From Clitopilus passeckerianus (taxonomy: Eukaryota > Basidiomycota > Agaricomycetes > Agaricales > Entolomataceae), in contig CALYLX010000126.1 of assembly GCA_944990035.1 (NCBI GenBank), positions 1,116,001 through 1,180,000 on the forward strand: 64,000 bases of DNA. Reading direction: 5' to 3'. Below, piece after piece: positions 34,258 through 44,559 of this stretch. Both the position numbers and the translations under genes were made by a program. The notes below the pieces were generated by a model that did no database searches, was not told the DNA's origin, and saw only the letters and a list, made by a program, of their open reading frames with translations. Positions within the stretch are counted from its first letter, which is position 1. The number at the start of each line of letters is the position of its first letter.

Positions 34258-35387
34258 ATGAGCATCTTCAACGCGTCAAGGCTTCTAGGAAAGACGGTCA
34301 TCGTGACCGGTGCTAGTAGTGGTATTGGTGCTGTAAGGATTCCTGTTCAATCTCGTCGGTTAGTTTTCAATGGAAATCTTGTATCAGGCTACTGCTCTTC
34401 TATTCGCCAAGGTTTGCCTATGAGTTATCTAGTCGGTGGGGACCAACGATGAATCCTTTTCCAGGGAGGCGCGAACCTTATCCTCATTGCTCGCCGAGCT
34501 GATGCTCTGAAGAACGTTGAGAGTGCATGCCTCGATGCACACAAGGAATCTGGCCTCGGTCAAGGTGGCAAGGTCGCCAGCGTCCAGCTGGATGTGTCGG
34601 ATAGAAAGGCTGTCGCCAATCTATGGGATAAAGTTCCTCAGGATCTTCGTGATGTCGATGTTCTAGGTAACGGATCTTGTCTTCTTTGATTCGGACTGCC
34701 CTCACCAAGTCCCAACACAGTGAACAACGCTGGCTACGTTCTGGGCGTTGAGCAGATAGGGAACATAAAGGACGAGGACATGGAGGGAATGTTCAACACC
34801 AATGTGCTTGGCTTGATCGCCATGACACAGGTGTTGGTCCGCCGTAAGTCGATCGGATTAGCAGTGAGAATATCTTCTGAAGGTTTGCAGACTTCAAGAC
34901 TAAGAACACAGGCCATGTCATCAATATTGGCTCAATCGCAGGCCGAGAGCCATATGTTGGAGGTGGCATCTACTGTGCTACAAAGCATGCCGTCAAGGCA
35001 TTTACAGGGTCTCTCATTCGAGAACTCGTCAATACACAAATCAGGGTGACCGAGATCCAACCTGGTATGCTGTCCTATTTGTATCGTCCATCCGTTACTT
35101 AAGCGCAAATTAGGCATGGTGGAAACCGAGTTCTCTATCATCAGATATCGCGGAGATACCTCAGCAGCTTCGAAGGTATACGAAGGCTTGCAACCCCGTA
35201 GGTGCTCACATCGCCTGAAACATTCAGCAGGCTAATTTTGGCTGGAATAGTTACCGCAATAGATGTTGCGGAGGAAATCGTATGGGCAGCCTCCCGACCA
35301 CCCCACGTCCAGATCGCCGAGGTCCTCATGTTCCCCACAAACCAAGCAAGTGCAACCCTCAATTACCGCCCCGGATTGGCGAAGTAG
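34258..35387 (+). CDS. Short-chain dehydrogenase/reductase (YMR226C/YdfG-like)
   Basis: A classical SDR of about 270 residues using NAD(P). Residues 16-22 show the cofactor motif TGASSGIG, then an intron, then [12 protein letters not shown] is at about 34728-34739. The catalytic Ser is in NIGSIAGR, and the catalytic pair is YCATK (about 34970-34990). The tail [18 protein letters not shown] is typical of the subgroup of yeast YMR226C, which oxidises 3-hydroxy acids such as L-allo-threonine. The ATG at 34258 is the first in-frame Met and leaves only a short lead before the Rossmann fold. There are about seven exons, with stop at 35385-35387. It converges on the large disordered gene, 85 bp between stops. 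Confidence 0.9.
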
Positions 35388-35472
35388 AATACCCCGTATA
35401 TCCCCTATGCCATGGCTATATTCCAGTGATAAATGTGTTCTCCACAAACATACAAATGATGCAATTAAGAAA

Positions 35473-38400
35473 TCATGACTTCGCCTTTTTACTCCTCTGT
35501 CTGGTTACAGGTTTCACCACTACAGGTTCCGGGACCGGCTCGAGATCGTTGTCGTAAATGAATTTCTTGATGACAACTTGATGCTGCTCAATATCCGTGA
35601 ACGGAGATGTAGCATCTGGCAGATTGCCCAAGTTGTCAAGAGGTAGTGCCTATCACGGGAAAAAGAGTCAACACCAAATGAAATGCATCGAGAATAGACG
35701 CGCCATACCTTGGCTGAAGGAGCTAGGCAGCCCTTCGCGGCACTACCTCCTCGTTTCCTTGTTCCGAATTTCACTTCATCGAGATAGACCTCAGTGAACA
35801 AGCCCCTATCCCATCTAACACGACGATCGGCAGCAGTCTCCTCGCTCTCCGCTAAATCTTTCGTCCTTGGCCGTATTGGCGTCTCATAGTCGTCTTCGTC
35901 ACCGGGACCTCGTCTATGCCGCGGCCTAGGAGGGCTGCTGTCCAATACCTCCGAATCCCCATCCTCGTCCTCATCTGAAATCGCGTCCCCCTCATCAACC
36001 TCATCCATCAACTCCTCCCGCGCATTGGAAGAATCAGAACCCCAGCCTCCCCGTCTCGCCCTCCTCTCCGCCCTTTCCTGCCTCTGTTTTTGCATCTCCT
36101 CCTGCTGTCGCTGCGAAGTGGTCTTCGCCTTCACCCCCGGACTCTCAGGCCGGATCCCATCTTTCCTAACCTCCTCCCTCATCAACTTGGTCATCAAGTA
36201 CTTCTCATTCCTCGCCGTATTTTGAGATGTGAGGGCCTTCAATGCTATTGCACTGAGCCCACAGAAATTATCCGATGGCGGAACTAAATGCTGGCCTATG
36301 GTTCGCCTGCGAATTGTCCTTGCTCCCAAGGTACTAGGTCCAGTGTTGTCACCAGACAGGTCTAATGTTCGTCTGGTACGAGTTCTACGAGGAACTTCGG
36401 GATAGGCTGCGATTGGTGGCACCTCGGGAGAGCTGGTCGCGGGCTCTAGCGGAATATTATCCGAACGGGAACCTTGGCCGGGGAGCTCTGCTGAAGAGGA
36501 TGGGGGTGATGAAGAAGGTAGCCCGTCAACGTCTGAGGAAGGTGCGTCAGGCTCAGAAGGATCCGAAGAAGCTACAGCCGCTGCTAGTTCTTCATCAAGC
36601 GTTCTTGCGGGCTGAGCGGCGGGTAGACGCCGGGAAACGAGCCTTGCGGGCTGAGGCTGAGGTGCGACGTAGGCTGGTGCCTCTTCAACCGTCCTAGGTA
36701 TCTTGACTTGACGTCGAAACTCAGTTCTTGCGGTGGGCTGCGTCTCTCCGTCTGAAGCCTCATCGCTTAGCCGTTTTCGCTTCAAGGGCGAAACGGGGCC
36801 TATGTTCAAGGCTGGAATGGGTGCCGGGGCGGGTTTAGGTTCAGGGGGAGGTGACACTGCAGATGCAGGTGCAGGTGGAGGCACCAGGGGTTCTTGTGGT
36901 TTATTGGGCGGGGCTTGGGATGGTTCCCGAGGGGCCTCCTAGGTACATGATTAGTTATCCATCGAATAACATGACACCTGCGCAACTTGCCTCCTTGGAA
37001 GGTTGAGCCTGCTCTTTAGTTCGCCTGTTAGCAAGGGTTCTTCGTGCAGCCGTTGCAGGTCGTGCATATGGTTTGGGTCTTGGTATCCTGCTAGAAGTGG
37101 ACTGTTTCAGCAAGGATTTTGTCGCTTCCGGTTTGTCCGGCTGAGACGATGGCGGCTCGGTATCTGAGCTTGACCCCGTGCTAGGTGCCGGTTCCTTTCT
37201 AAAGATTGTGCGGATGGGACCAATTGGGTAGGGTAGTGGTTTTGACAAAGTAGACATTGTTGTAGATGTAGTAGAGGCGGACGAGGAAGCGGCCAGCGCA
37301 GATTTAGACATATAAGTTCGTATCGTCGGGGCATCAGCACCCTTGACTGGAGACGTTTTATCGGCACCCTTCGAAGCCGCAAGGCCAGATCTTGCAGGGG
37401 TCGCTGGTACTCTCGAAGATCCCGCTTTATTAGGTGAAGCTAAGGTAGAGGTGGGCACTGGCATTGGCAATCGCCTGACGGGACTCTTTGCAGGAGACCC
37501 TGGGGGTAAGCTATCGAAGCCCGCTGTTCTTGCGAAAATAGACTTCGAACTCGAGGATTCGGGTAGACAGAAGGGTTTCGATTCCGGACCACCATCGGTT
37601 GGAGCCCTTCTCGCAGGAGACGATGTCTTTACTGCGCGCAAGGGACTAGGGAATGGTCTTGGGGTTCGCTGGGGGGTTTCAAGCGTCAACGTTGACCGAG
37701 GGAATGGTGCTGTAGCCGACTGGCTTGAGGTGGACGCGCCTGGCTGCTTATTCTCGGGAACTGAGAAGCGTAGAAAACGCTGAGGAGATTTCCCAGGTGT
37801 AGCAAGGAGCTGTCCAAGGAGGTTGTTGGAAGTGGGAGACAGGGATCCCAGTTCACGGTCAATTGTTGTAGGCGCTGTCACATTGGGTCGGGAGCGAGTG
37901 GGTGTGGAAACTGCTGCTCGAGGTGTAGTAGAGTCAGCTTCGGCATTCGATTTGTTATCTTGTTGGGGTACAGTGGGTGTGTTGTCAGAGGGTTGGGGCG
38001 TTTTGGCTTCCTCTGATGATGAGGCACCCACATTCGGCAAATGATTCGGGGTTGAACTAGAGGGCTGGGTGTCTGTTGGCAAGGACTTTGACATAGTACT
38101 AGCCCTTGGTGTGGTGGGAGAGTCCGGGACCAGGGCATTGGCAACGTTTATCGTGTCAGTGACACTGGACTCGGATATAGGTGGTGATTGCTCTCTGCTA
38201 CTACTCGATGGTTCATCGTTGGCGCCGGCTTGTGGAAGTGAAACGGTGGTCTCTGGCACTTTTTCAGACCCTCCTTTGTCTTCCGCTACATCCAATGGCT
38301 GTTCTTGTGAGGTTACGGCATCGCAAGTATCTGACGTGCACACGAGCAAAAATTGAGAAGGGCAACTTGGCGTCTAATTCAGAAGCTCACCAGTTTTCTG

Positions 38401-38700
38401 AACTTCTTCTTTCTGAGGGCTCTCTCCCGTTGTTGTTTGGGACTTGTGCAAGTCCTGCATGTCAATGCTTGTGGTGGGTTGGGTGGGGACTGGGTGGTTC
38501 AGGGTTGTCGATGAAGTGGGAGGTTGCGGCGCGAGGTCAGTAGTACACGTGGGGCTACGCGCAACAATCGATGCAAACATCTTCTCTGGTGATCTAAGTG
38601 GCCCAAAATGTAGTCTTGCACCAGTTGTATTGAAAGCATCGTCGTCGGATAACGGCCCTGGTGAGGTTGGTAAAATAGTACAGTCCGATTGGCTCGACAT
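35473..38700 (-). CDS. Large intrinsically disordered protein with RVRW motif
   Basis: Not recognised. A protein of roughly 1,000 residues from about five exons, start ATG 38700 (MSSQSDCTILPTSPG), stop TGA at 35473-35475. It is dominated by Ser/Pro/Thr/Ala with many S/T-P sites (TPR, TPGKSP, SPVRR, SPARR), the pattern of a CDK-regulated nuclear protein. It has no transmembrane segment or signal peptide. The C-terminal third is more ordered: LSAIALKALTSQNTARNEKYL, a Gln/Arg-rich coiled stretch (QRQQEEMQKQRQERAERRARR), an acidic tract (DEDEDGDSE), then RRVRWDRGLFTEVYLDEVKFG. RRVRW fits the RVxF/W docking consensus for protein phosphatase 1. The last residues are basic (RQRSKKAKS). The intron near 36940-36990 seems to use a GCAAGT donor. 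I read this as one gene; two adjacent genes is the alternative. Confidence 0.65.
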
Positions 38701-39366
38701 GATTGTGATTTCTCTTCAGTAATCCAATTGGTCTGCCAGGATATAAGGTCGCTCTTGAAGTTTATACAGCTTGAATTGCAGTAACAGGACGACAATCGAA
38801 GGAACAAGAGTAGATCATAGAGAGGAGTACAGCTGCAAGTTACCCGACCAAACTTGGCGAACACACGGAACGTTGAACACCACGTGATCTGGCGTACCTT
38901 GGTGGTGATCATTGTCGACACCTACAAGGTCCCACAACATTTCCTGACCTTTGGCTTCTTGAATGCTAATTAGAAGGAGCCAGCGTGGCATTGCTGACCC
39001 TGGACGCGGTATGAGGCAACATGGATGATCTATGTGCGTAAGATGAGTAACGTATGAAGGGTCCCATTGATGCTCAGTGTCACATCGGGCGCAGGCGCTA
39101 CCTAACACCGCGTACAATCTAATCTCTATTCAGTTATGTTGTTGAGGTCGTCTGAAGAGTGGGGGCGAATGAAAGTGGTCTAGCGCAGTGCCACAGTGGT
39201 CGAGAAGAATGCCACAGGCTTGACCGAATGTAAGCATGGCTGAGGCTGCTGATTCCGCACGGATCACTCGGTCTTTTTAGCACCGATGTCGTGTAACACG
39301 GCGAGCAGATTCCAGAAACTCAACATTCTTCCTGCTTTTGCGTCTCCCTACATTATCCAGCTGCCT
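38701..39366. promoter_or_regulatory. Divergent promoter region, disordered protein / alpha-beta hydrolase
   Basis: A 666-bp spacer. A CCAAT lies near 38721 close to the disordered-gene start. A CACGTG E-box is at 38881-38886. Two tracts without character fill the rest. An in-frame ATG at 39286 could lengthen the hydrolase by 27 residues. No gene of its own is evident. Confidence 0.45.
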
Positions 39367-41141
39367 ATGGGCTCTCTGCTAAGTTTTCTTAGTGTCACCA
39401 TCATGGGTGCTTTTTCCAGCATAGCAAACCATGGCCTGCCAGAGCATACACCTCCTGTTCATTTCGACGAGAAGCCCGCCATGATTCCTGTGAAAGACAG
39501 TGATAACCTAACCGAATCCACCCTCGCCTCCTTGAAAGATCTCGTAGAGTCTCGTGTGAAGAGCCTTTTCACGCCATTTAGACCATTGTGGTGGATATAC
39601 AAGTCAGTGATGACATCTCCTTCAACGAAGCACCGGCCGCCTAATATGTTTCCTTAGTGGACACCTCCAGACAATATATTGCGTATTGGGTGATTTCTCG
39701 AAGACAGAACAGTTGAATTACAGAAGGTACATCCATTCTTCGGGACCTCCGCACACCAGCTGACCTCTTTGCAATCAGACAGTTCTTGAGAATGCCAGAT
39801 GGCGGTACCGTGTATGTTGGATACGCTTTTCCCACCTGAGATATCTCAATCTCACATTGTCGTATAGCGGCATTGATTTCGCACCCGTAGACGATTCCCA
39901 CATCCCAGATGATGCCCCAATTATCGTGGTCAAGCACGGTCTTACCGGAGGTAATGACTTCACTGTTCGGCTACTACTCAAGATGCTGAAGATGGGGGTC
40001 AAATAGGTTCCTACGAAGCGTATGTCCGAGCAATTCTCAGCCGTGCCTGTGCGCCTGTCGAAAAGGGTGGCCTTGGGTATAGGGCGGTCGTTTGCAATTT
40101 CCGAGGATGTTCGTTCTCAAACCCATTACCGCATCTTTACCTACTCACAGAACTGTATAATCTAGGTGCTGGCACTCCGATAACTGCACCCCAGCTTTAC
40201 TCAGCGGGATATACCGACGATTTACGTCAAGCACTTATGTATATTTCATACCGATACCCCAGAGCTCCATTGGTAGGGCTTGGATTCTCACTGGGTGCCA
40301 ACGTGATTACAAGATATCTCGCGCAAGAAGGTGAACGTAGCCGACTCATGTCGGGATGTGCTCTCGGCTGCGTGAGTGTGGATCTTATTTCTTTCAGATC
40401 GTACCTCTTACTTGTTCCAACTAGCCATGGGACCTGAAACTTAATAACGACGGGTTCGTCGATTTGTCGCTATTCTCAAACGTTCTGATCGTTTCTTCTT
40501 CTAGGCTGAATCGATCTTTCTTGGGAAGACATGTGTATTCCAAAGGAATGGCACGTAATTTGCTGGCCCTGGTCAAACGCCATACAGCTGCACTCACCAC
40601 CGATCCTACACACCGTGTCGCCAAGACGGTACCTACAGCTCTCGCACTGAAGAACCCTACTTTGGAAGAATTTGACGACGCATTCACCTGCATAGCAGGA
40701 GGCGCGCCTCCTGTTTGGCCCTTCAAATCAGCTCAAGATTATTACCGCTACTCCTCAAGTCACTATGTTCTCGATGGAATTCGAGTTCCGTTCCTGGCTA
40801 TCAACGCTGCCGACGACCCAGTTGTTCGCCATGTTCCGATGGCTGGAGCTGGAAATGGATATGTGGTTATGAAACTCACCAAGCACGGCGGTCACCTGGG
40901 ATGGTTCCAGGCTGGACCTGGCTTTGTTGATCGATGGACAACGAAACCAGTCCTGGAATGGCTCAAACTGACCGGGGAGGAACTCATTGTCTCTACGGGC
41001 AGAACATATCCCAAACTATTCAAGGATGAGGATGGATTTATCAGGGAAGAAGGAAGACCCGAACTTGGTTGCAAAGAGGTACCTGGTGGGGGTGTCGTGA
41101 ACGGTAATCTAGGAGAAACAGGAATACTTCAGGGACTTTGA
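39367..41141 (+). CDS. Alpha/beta hydrolase, EEB1/EHT1 (YheT/ABHD1-3) family
   Basis: A serine hydrolase/acyltransferase of roughly 480 residues. Yeast EEB1/EHT1 make medium-chain fatty acid ethyl esters, and animal ABHD1/3 act on phospholipids. Conserved landmarks: NGHLQT-like GHLQTIYCVLGDFSK (about 39658-39710), VVKHGLTGGS (oxyanion region, about 39925-39960), VVCNFRGC and the nucleophile elbow GFSLGAN (about 40282-40302). The acid is probably in NAADDP (about 40800) and the His in HGGHLGW (about 40885-40905). All three catalytic positions look intact. Start MGSLLSFLSV at 39367 resembles related proteins; 39286 is possible. There are about seven exons. It converges on the GIR2-like gene (111 bp between stops). 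Confidence 0.88.
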
Positions 41142-41252
41142 GCCACATGTACAAATCGTGTAGATAGGCTGTTGTAATAGACCACTCAATTGTATTAACT
41201 GTCATTTGCCTGCCAAGCAGTGGCTCCTAGCACTGTCTCTACACGAAGGACA

Positions 41253-42303
41253 CTAATCGCTATCACTGAATGTGATACCTTCCTCCTCCTCAATTTCTTC
41301 TCTTTCGTATTGACTGGCATCCACGGAAATTGCACCTTCTTCGATGAGGTTGTCTTCTTCCAGGATTCTACCCTTCTCGAATAATTGTCGCCCTAAGGGA
41401 AACCATTGAGATGATCTGGAGTGACGAAACTGTGAACGAGAACTTGCCTGATAGTCGGTTCCCCAACCTCTTGAATTCTTCTCTCTCCTTTGGGGTCATG
41501 CCTTTAATAATATCCTCGTCTTCACGCGCTTTCCGTTCAGCAATCTCTCGATCAAACGCTGCCTTCCATGCTTTGAACGACTCCAATGTCACGGGAGTAC
41601 CACGCGTTCTCGCTTCCTCCTCCTGTGACCGCAAAGTGAAATTGAGATTGTCAGTTAGCAACATCATGGAATGAGGTGCGTACCTCGAGGGCAAGCCTCT
41701 CCTTCTCGGCTTCATTTCTCTTGCGTTCGTCTTCTCGCGCACGTATGAGGCCAGAAAGTCTCTCTCGTAGGTGTGATACCAGTGTAAATGTCATGGCCAT
41801 CCCGAGGTTTTCCTCTCCCTACATCTGGGAGATGAGCCTTAGGGAGGTGATCCCGAAGCGATCGTACATACTACAGCCTCGAGATCGCGCAGAAGACCTT
41901 CCGTTTCAGTATCACTAAGTTCTCCGGCTATACTTTCCAGTGAGAGTTCGGGAATAGAGTCTGGATAGTCATCTTTGTAATGAACAGACAACAAGAGCTT
42001 CACTGTACGTAGACGAAGTTAGCTAGGTTCGGTTGTGTTATTCAGTTGCACAAAAGCGACAGACGTTCTTCATCTCCTTCAATAGGGTCATCAGGCTCAG
42101 CCTCAATGTTAATGTCGTTGTCCGATATTCCTTTTCACAAGGCTCAGTTGCGATTCAAGCCAAAAGATGATGATCGGTCACAGACTTGTTAGTTCTGTAG
42201 GATATATCGACTCGAGGACCTATAAGACCTTGAATGAGAACGTGGCACGCTTAAACAAAGGATTGTCAACCTCAAGCTCCTCTGCAACGACTTCCGAAGG
42301 CAT
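41253..42303 (-). CDS. GIR2: RWD-domain protein, GIR2/RWDD1-like
   Basis: A small acidic protein of about 230 residues from six or so short exons. The spliced N-terminus reads MPSEVVAEELE, VLESIYPTELT, RISDNDINIEAEPDDP, the start of an RWD domain like that of Gcn2. A charged helical region (ERLSGLIRAREDERKRNEAEKE) and a conserved tail follow: FKAWKAAFDREIAERK, GMTPKEREEFKRLGNRLSGRQLFE, with acidic end EEEEGITFSDSD. This matches yeast Gir2 and human RWDD1 (DFRP2), partners of the GTPase Rbg2/DRG2 that also bind Gcn1 and can dampen Gcn2 activation. The start lies only 104 bp from the divergent bS21m start. Confidence 0.85.
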
Positions 42304-42407
42304 ATCTAGTATTGTGGCGGGACGGGAGGGTGCTCAGGGTTCGATGAAAATGCAAGCGCGGTCACGGTGTTTACCCAGTTTGGAAACCCGCTCGTTGACC
42401 TTTTACA
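42304..42407. promoter_or_regulatory. Short divergent promoter, GIR2-like / bS21m
   Basis: Only 104 bp separate the two start codons, so the genes almost certainly share a promoter. The CpG- and G-rich stretch GGCGGGACGGGAGGG lies at about 42316-42330. No TATA box is evident. Confidence 0.55.
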
Positions 42408-43049
42408 ATGTTCTCACTCCTCCGGTCGACATGTCCAGCTCTGCGGCCTCTGCTCTTTCACCGGCAATGCGTACAAAATGCCGTTAGGTGGTACTCAGAA
42501 GATATTACGGAAAGTAAAAACCCTTTCAAATCCACCACAGTGTCTCCGCTTCCTCAAAATGGATGGAATAATAACATCGTCGGCCAAGTTATTTCGGAAA
42601 CCGCGAGCGAGCCTCTCAAAACTGCTGAGCAGATATGGGCCGAGAAATCTGCTGCAGCTCATGCGTACGCACTCAGGTTTCCTCCGGCAAACGCATATTC
42701 AGGCATGTTTATATCTATGACTTCCGTTGTGCTGGCATTACTCAACCACTCCCGCCACAGGCCGAAGTGTCGAAGTGAAAAGCGGTGACCTCTCAGCAGC
42801 CTTCAACAAACTTTCGACTATCCTTGCGAAGAACAAGATCCGCCAACAACTAAGACAGGCGGAGAGGCACGAAAAGCGTGGTGTGAAGCGACGGAGGTTA
42901 AGTAGTGAAAGATGGAGAAGGAGGTTCTCAGAAGAGGTAATGTCAAATGCCTCTGCTTGTCGAGTCAGCTTCCCCTAACGGCCATAAACCCTTTGCAGGT
43001 TAGAAAGAAGGTCCAACTGGTCGAGCAGATCCGTATGCGTGGCGCTTGA
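42408..43049 (+). CDS. MRP21: Mitochondrial small ribosomal subunit protein bS21m
   Basis: A protein of about 170 residues in three exons. The N-terminus (MFSLLRSTCPALRPLLFHRQ) looks like a mitochondrial presequence. A low-conservation linker follows, then the bS21 domain: GRSVEVKSGDLSAAFNKLSTIL, KIRQQLRQAERHEKRGVKRRRL and the basic end RKKVQLVEQIRMRGA. Bacterial S21 is about 70 residues; the extra length is the fungal mitochondrial N-terminal extension. It lies in the mitochondrial ribosome small subunit. The second intron splits SEEV and RKKV near 42938-42999. Stop TGA 43047-43049. Confidence 0.85.
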
Positions 43050-43109
43050 GAGTTTGCTTTACAAATCTCTGTCTAGAGGTCTTCAACGTTAGAATATGAA
43101 ACGCCTTTA

Positions 43110-43690
43110 ATGTCCACAAAATTTTGGAGTGTGCAGGTGGTGAGCTTCCGTGGTGCGAGTTTGTTAACCGTGCCTTCCCAGAAGAATGCCATTCATTTAC
43201 TACAAATACCCAACCTGTGGAGTTCTTGGCAGCCTCGAGAACACGATGTGTTGGACAGTTCATGAACTCTCGCCTGCGTGGAGTTTTATGTCAACCTATC
43301 GAGTCTAAAATGCAAAACTACGACCGAATACAGGCGTCTCCCCGACTGCATTTCATTTTGCTTTGGCGGTTACGTGGGGTGCTATCTCCTTCCAGGAGTC
43401 GCAACACCGATTTTTTGCAGGATCAGCCTTGAAGGTCAAATTATCTGTTAACTCCGCTTCGGACATCATGATCAAAGCGCGAACGATGCACTTCTACTCC
43501 CTTTTGTGGATGCCCGGTTGGGCCTTCTGGTCGTCGAAGATGCCTGTTTCAAGGCCATGTGGCAGGCTGCACTCGCTTTTGACCCTGGCAAGAAAACGAA
43601 TAAAATCCTAGTGCGAAGCCGACGAAGAAACATACCCACCACCTCATCTTACCAGACACTTGACCTTTCGACCATTTTGCTCAACTAACC
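43110..43690 (+). other. Possible unrecognised gene or gene remnant
   Basis: Three stretches on the plus strand look protein-coding although no long frame joins them. From ATG 43110: MSTKFWSVQVVSFRGASLL, continuing NAIHLLQIPNLWSSWQPREHD. From about 43332: PTAFHFALAVTWGAISF followed by HRFFAGSALK. From about 43490: NDALLLPFVDARLGLLVVED, then FKAMWQAALAFDPGKK and a basic end before TAA at 43686-43688. A junction of weak donor GTTCAT (about 43258) to an acceptor near 43334 joins the first two in frame. I could not find a splice that joins the second and third in frame, so this is either a gene with a structure I cannot resolve or a recently broken one. No family recognised. Confidence 0.35.
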
Positions 43691-44047
43691 ATGTGCCATA
43701 ACGTGGGTATTCGATGTGGGCTCTGGATATATGCGAGTTGGCTGACCCCTCCTACCCAGATCATTGACGGACGCTTCTACGATGAATGTGGCCACTTCCT
43801 TGAGATGTCCTCTCGTCGTCAGGATTGCCTGCGAACCAACTGTCTGTTCAGCATGAGGCACTCCCATGATCAGAAGAGTGAGTACGATCTCGGCATCGTG
43901 GCCGAACCGTTCATTTATTTTCGCCTCGAAATTTTAGAGTGCGGCGCGAGCAACTGCGTCCGACTCATGGCACTTCCTGCCAAAAATCCCATTCGGAGAA
44001 GTCCAGACATGTGCCCCAACTGCAAGGACGCCGCAGCACGATCATGA
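43691..44047 (+). CDS. Small Cys-rich protein, unknown function
   Basis: A protein of about 80 residues after splicing, in three exons. Start ATG 43691 (MCHNV), an intron at about 43706-43759, then IIDGRFYDECGHFLEMSSRRQDC and RTNCLFSMRHSH. After an intron at about 43877-43937 come CGASNCVRLMALPAKNPIRRSP and DMCPNCKDAAARS. Nine or ten Cys with His occur in CGH, QDC-x4-NC, C-x4-NC and C-x2-C patterns, suggesting a small zinc-binding fold. There is no signal peptide, so a secreted disulfide-rich effector is unlikely. No named family recognised. The intron phases work cleanly, which argues for a real gene. Confidence 0.6.
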   Translation: MCHNVGIRCGLWIYASWLTPPTQIIDGRFYDECGHFLEMSSRRQDCLRTNCLFSMRHSHDQKSEYDLGIVAEPFIYFRLEILECGASNCVRLMALPAKNPIRRSPDMCPNCKDAAARS

Positions 44048-44559
44048 TCAAAACTAGGTCGCCTAGATCGATTTTATATGCTCGTGTCTTTCGCTACCGT
44101 ATGGGACGACCTTGGGGTCTGACAGAATATTTTTCAGAGCAGGGGTTATGGGACATGCTTTGGGAATCAATCAACTACAAAATGGGTGGCTACATGCCAC
44201 CATCGCGCTCCATGGATGGTTTATGCTTACAATATTATCACCTACAACTGGTTGTATCGTTGTAATAATTATTAGACTCGAACGCAGGGCGTCTAATTTA
44301 TAGTGTTATATTTTTTGGAGGCGCCGTTACGTAATGGTCAACCAAATACAAGGTTCTTGTATGCTCACTGGACGACCTTGTACTTGGATTGGCTTGCCTT
44401 GTCCTAGTGATTTCTTGAAACCATGCCAATACAGCTGGCTGTTCCAATAAAATGCAGCACTTACTACTCGGAAGACTTCCGAAGCCCTCGCTTGCGCCAT
44501 TGCCCCCTCTCGTTCTTTGCTTGACATTCTTGACATTTCACTAAGTTCCTGTCCTGAAG
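44048..44559. other. Spacer upstream of unknown-family gene
   Basis: This 512-bp region holds the 3' flank of the Cys-rich gene and the promoter of the gene at 44560. CCAATAAAA lies near 44443, about 110 bp upstream of the next ATG. Open frames here (about 44100-44300) do not look like protein. Nothing else seen. Confidence 0.4.

Noticed and set aside
37343..37783. 146-codon plus-strand frame in the disordered-protein gene
   Set aside because: Shadow of a low-complexity S/P/T-rich sense exon; no start context, introns or domains.
35473..38700. Two separate disordered genes meeting near 36950
   Set aside because: A GC-AG intron joins the frames cleanly (PSKE to EAPREPS), there is no stop followed by a promoter or start, and composition is continuous. 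Not fully excluded.
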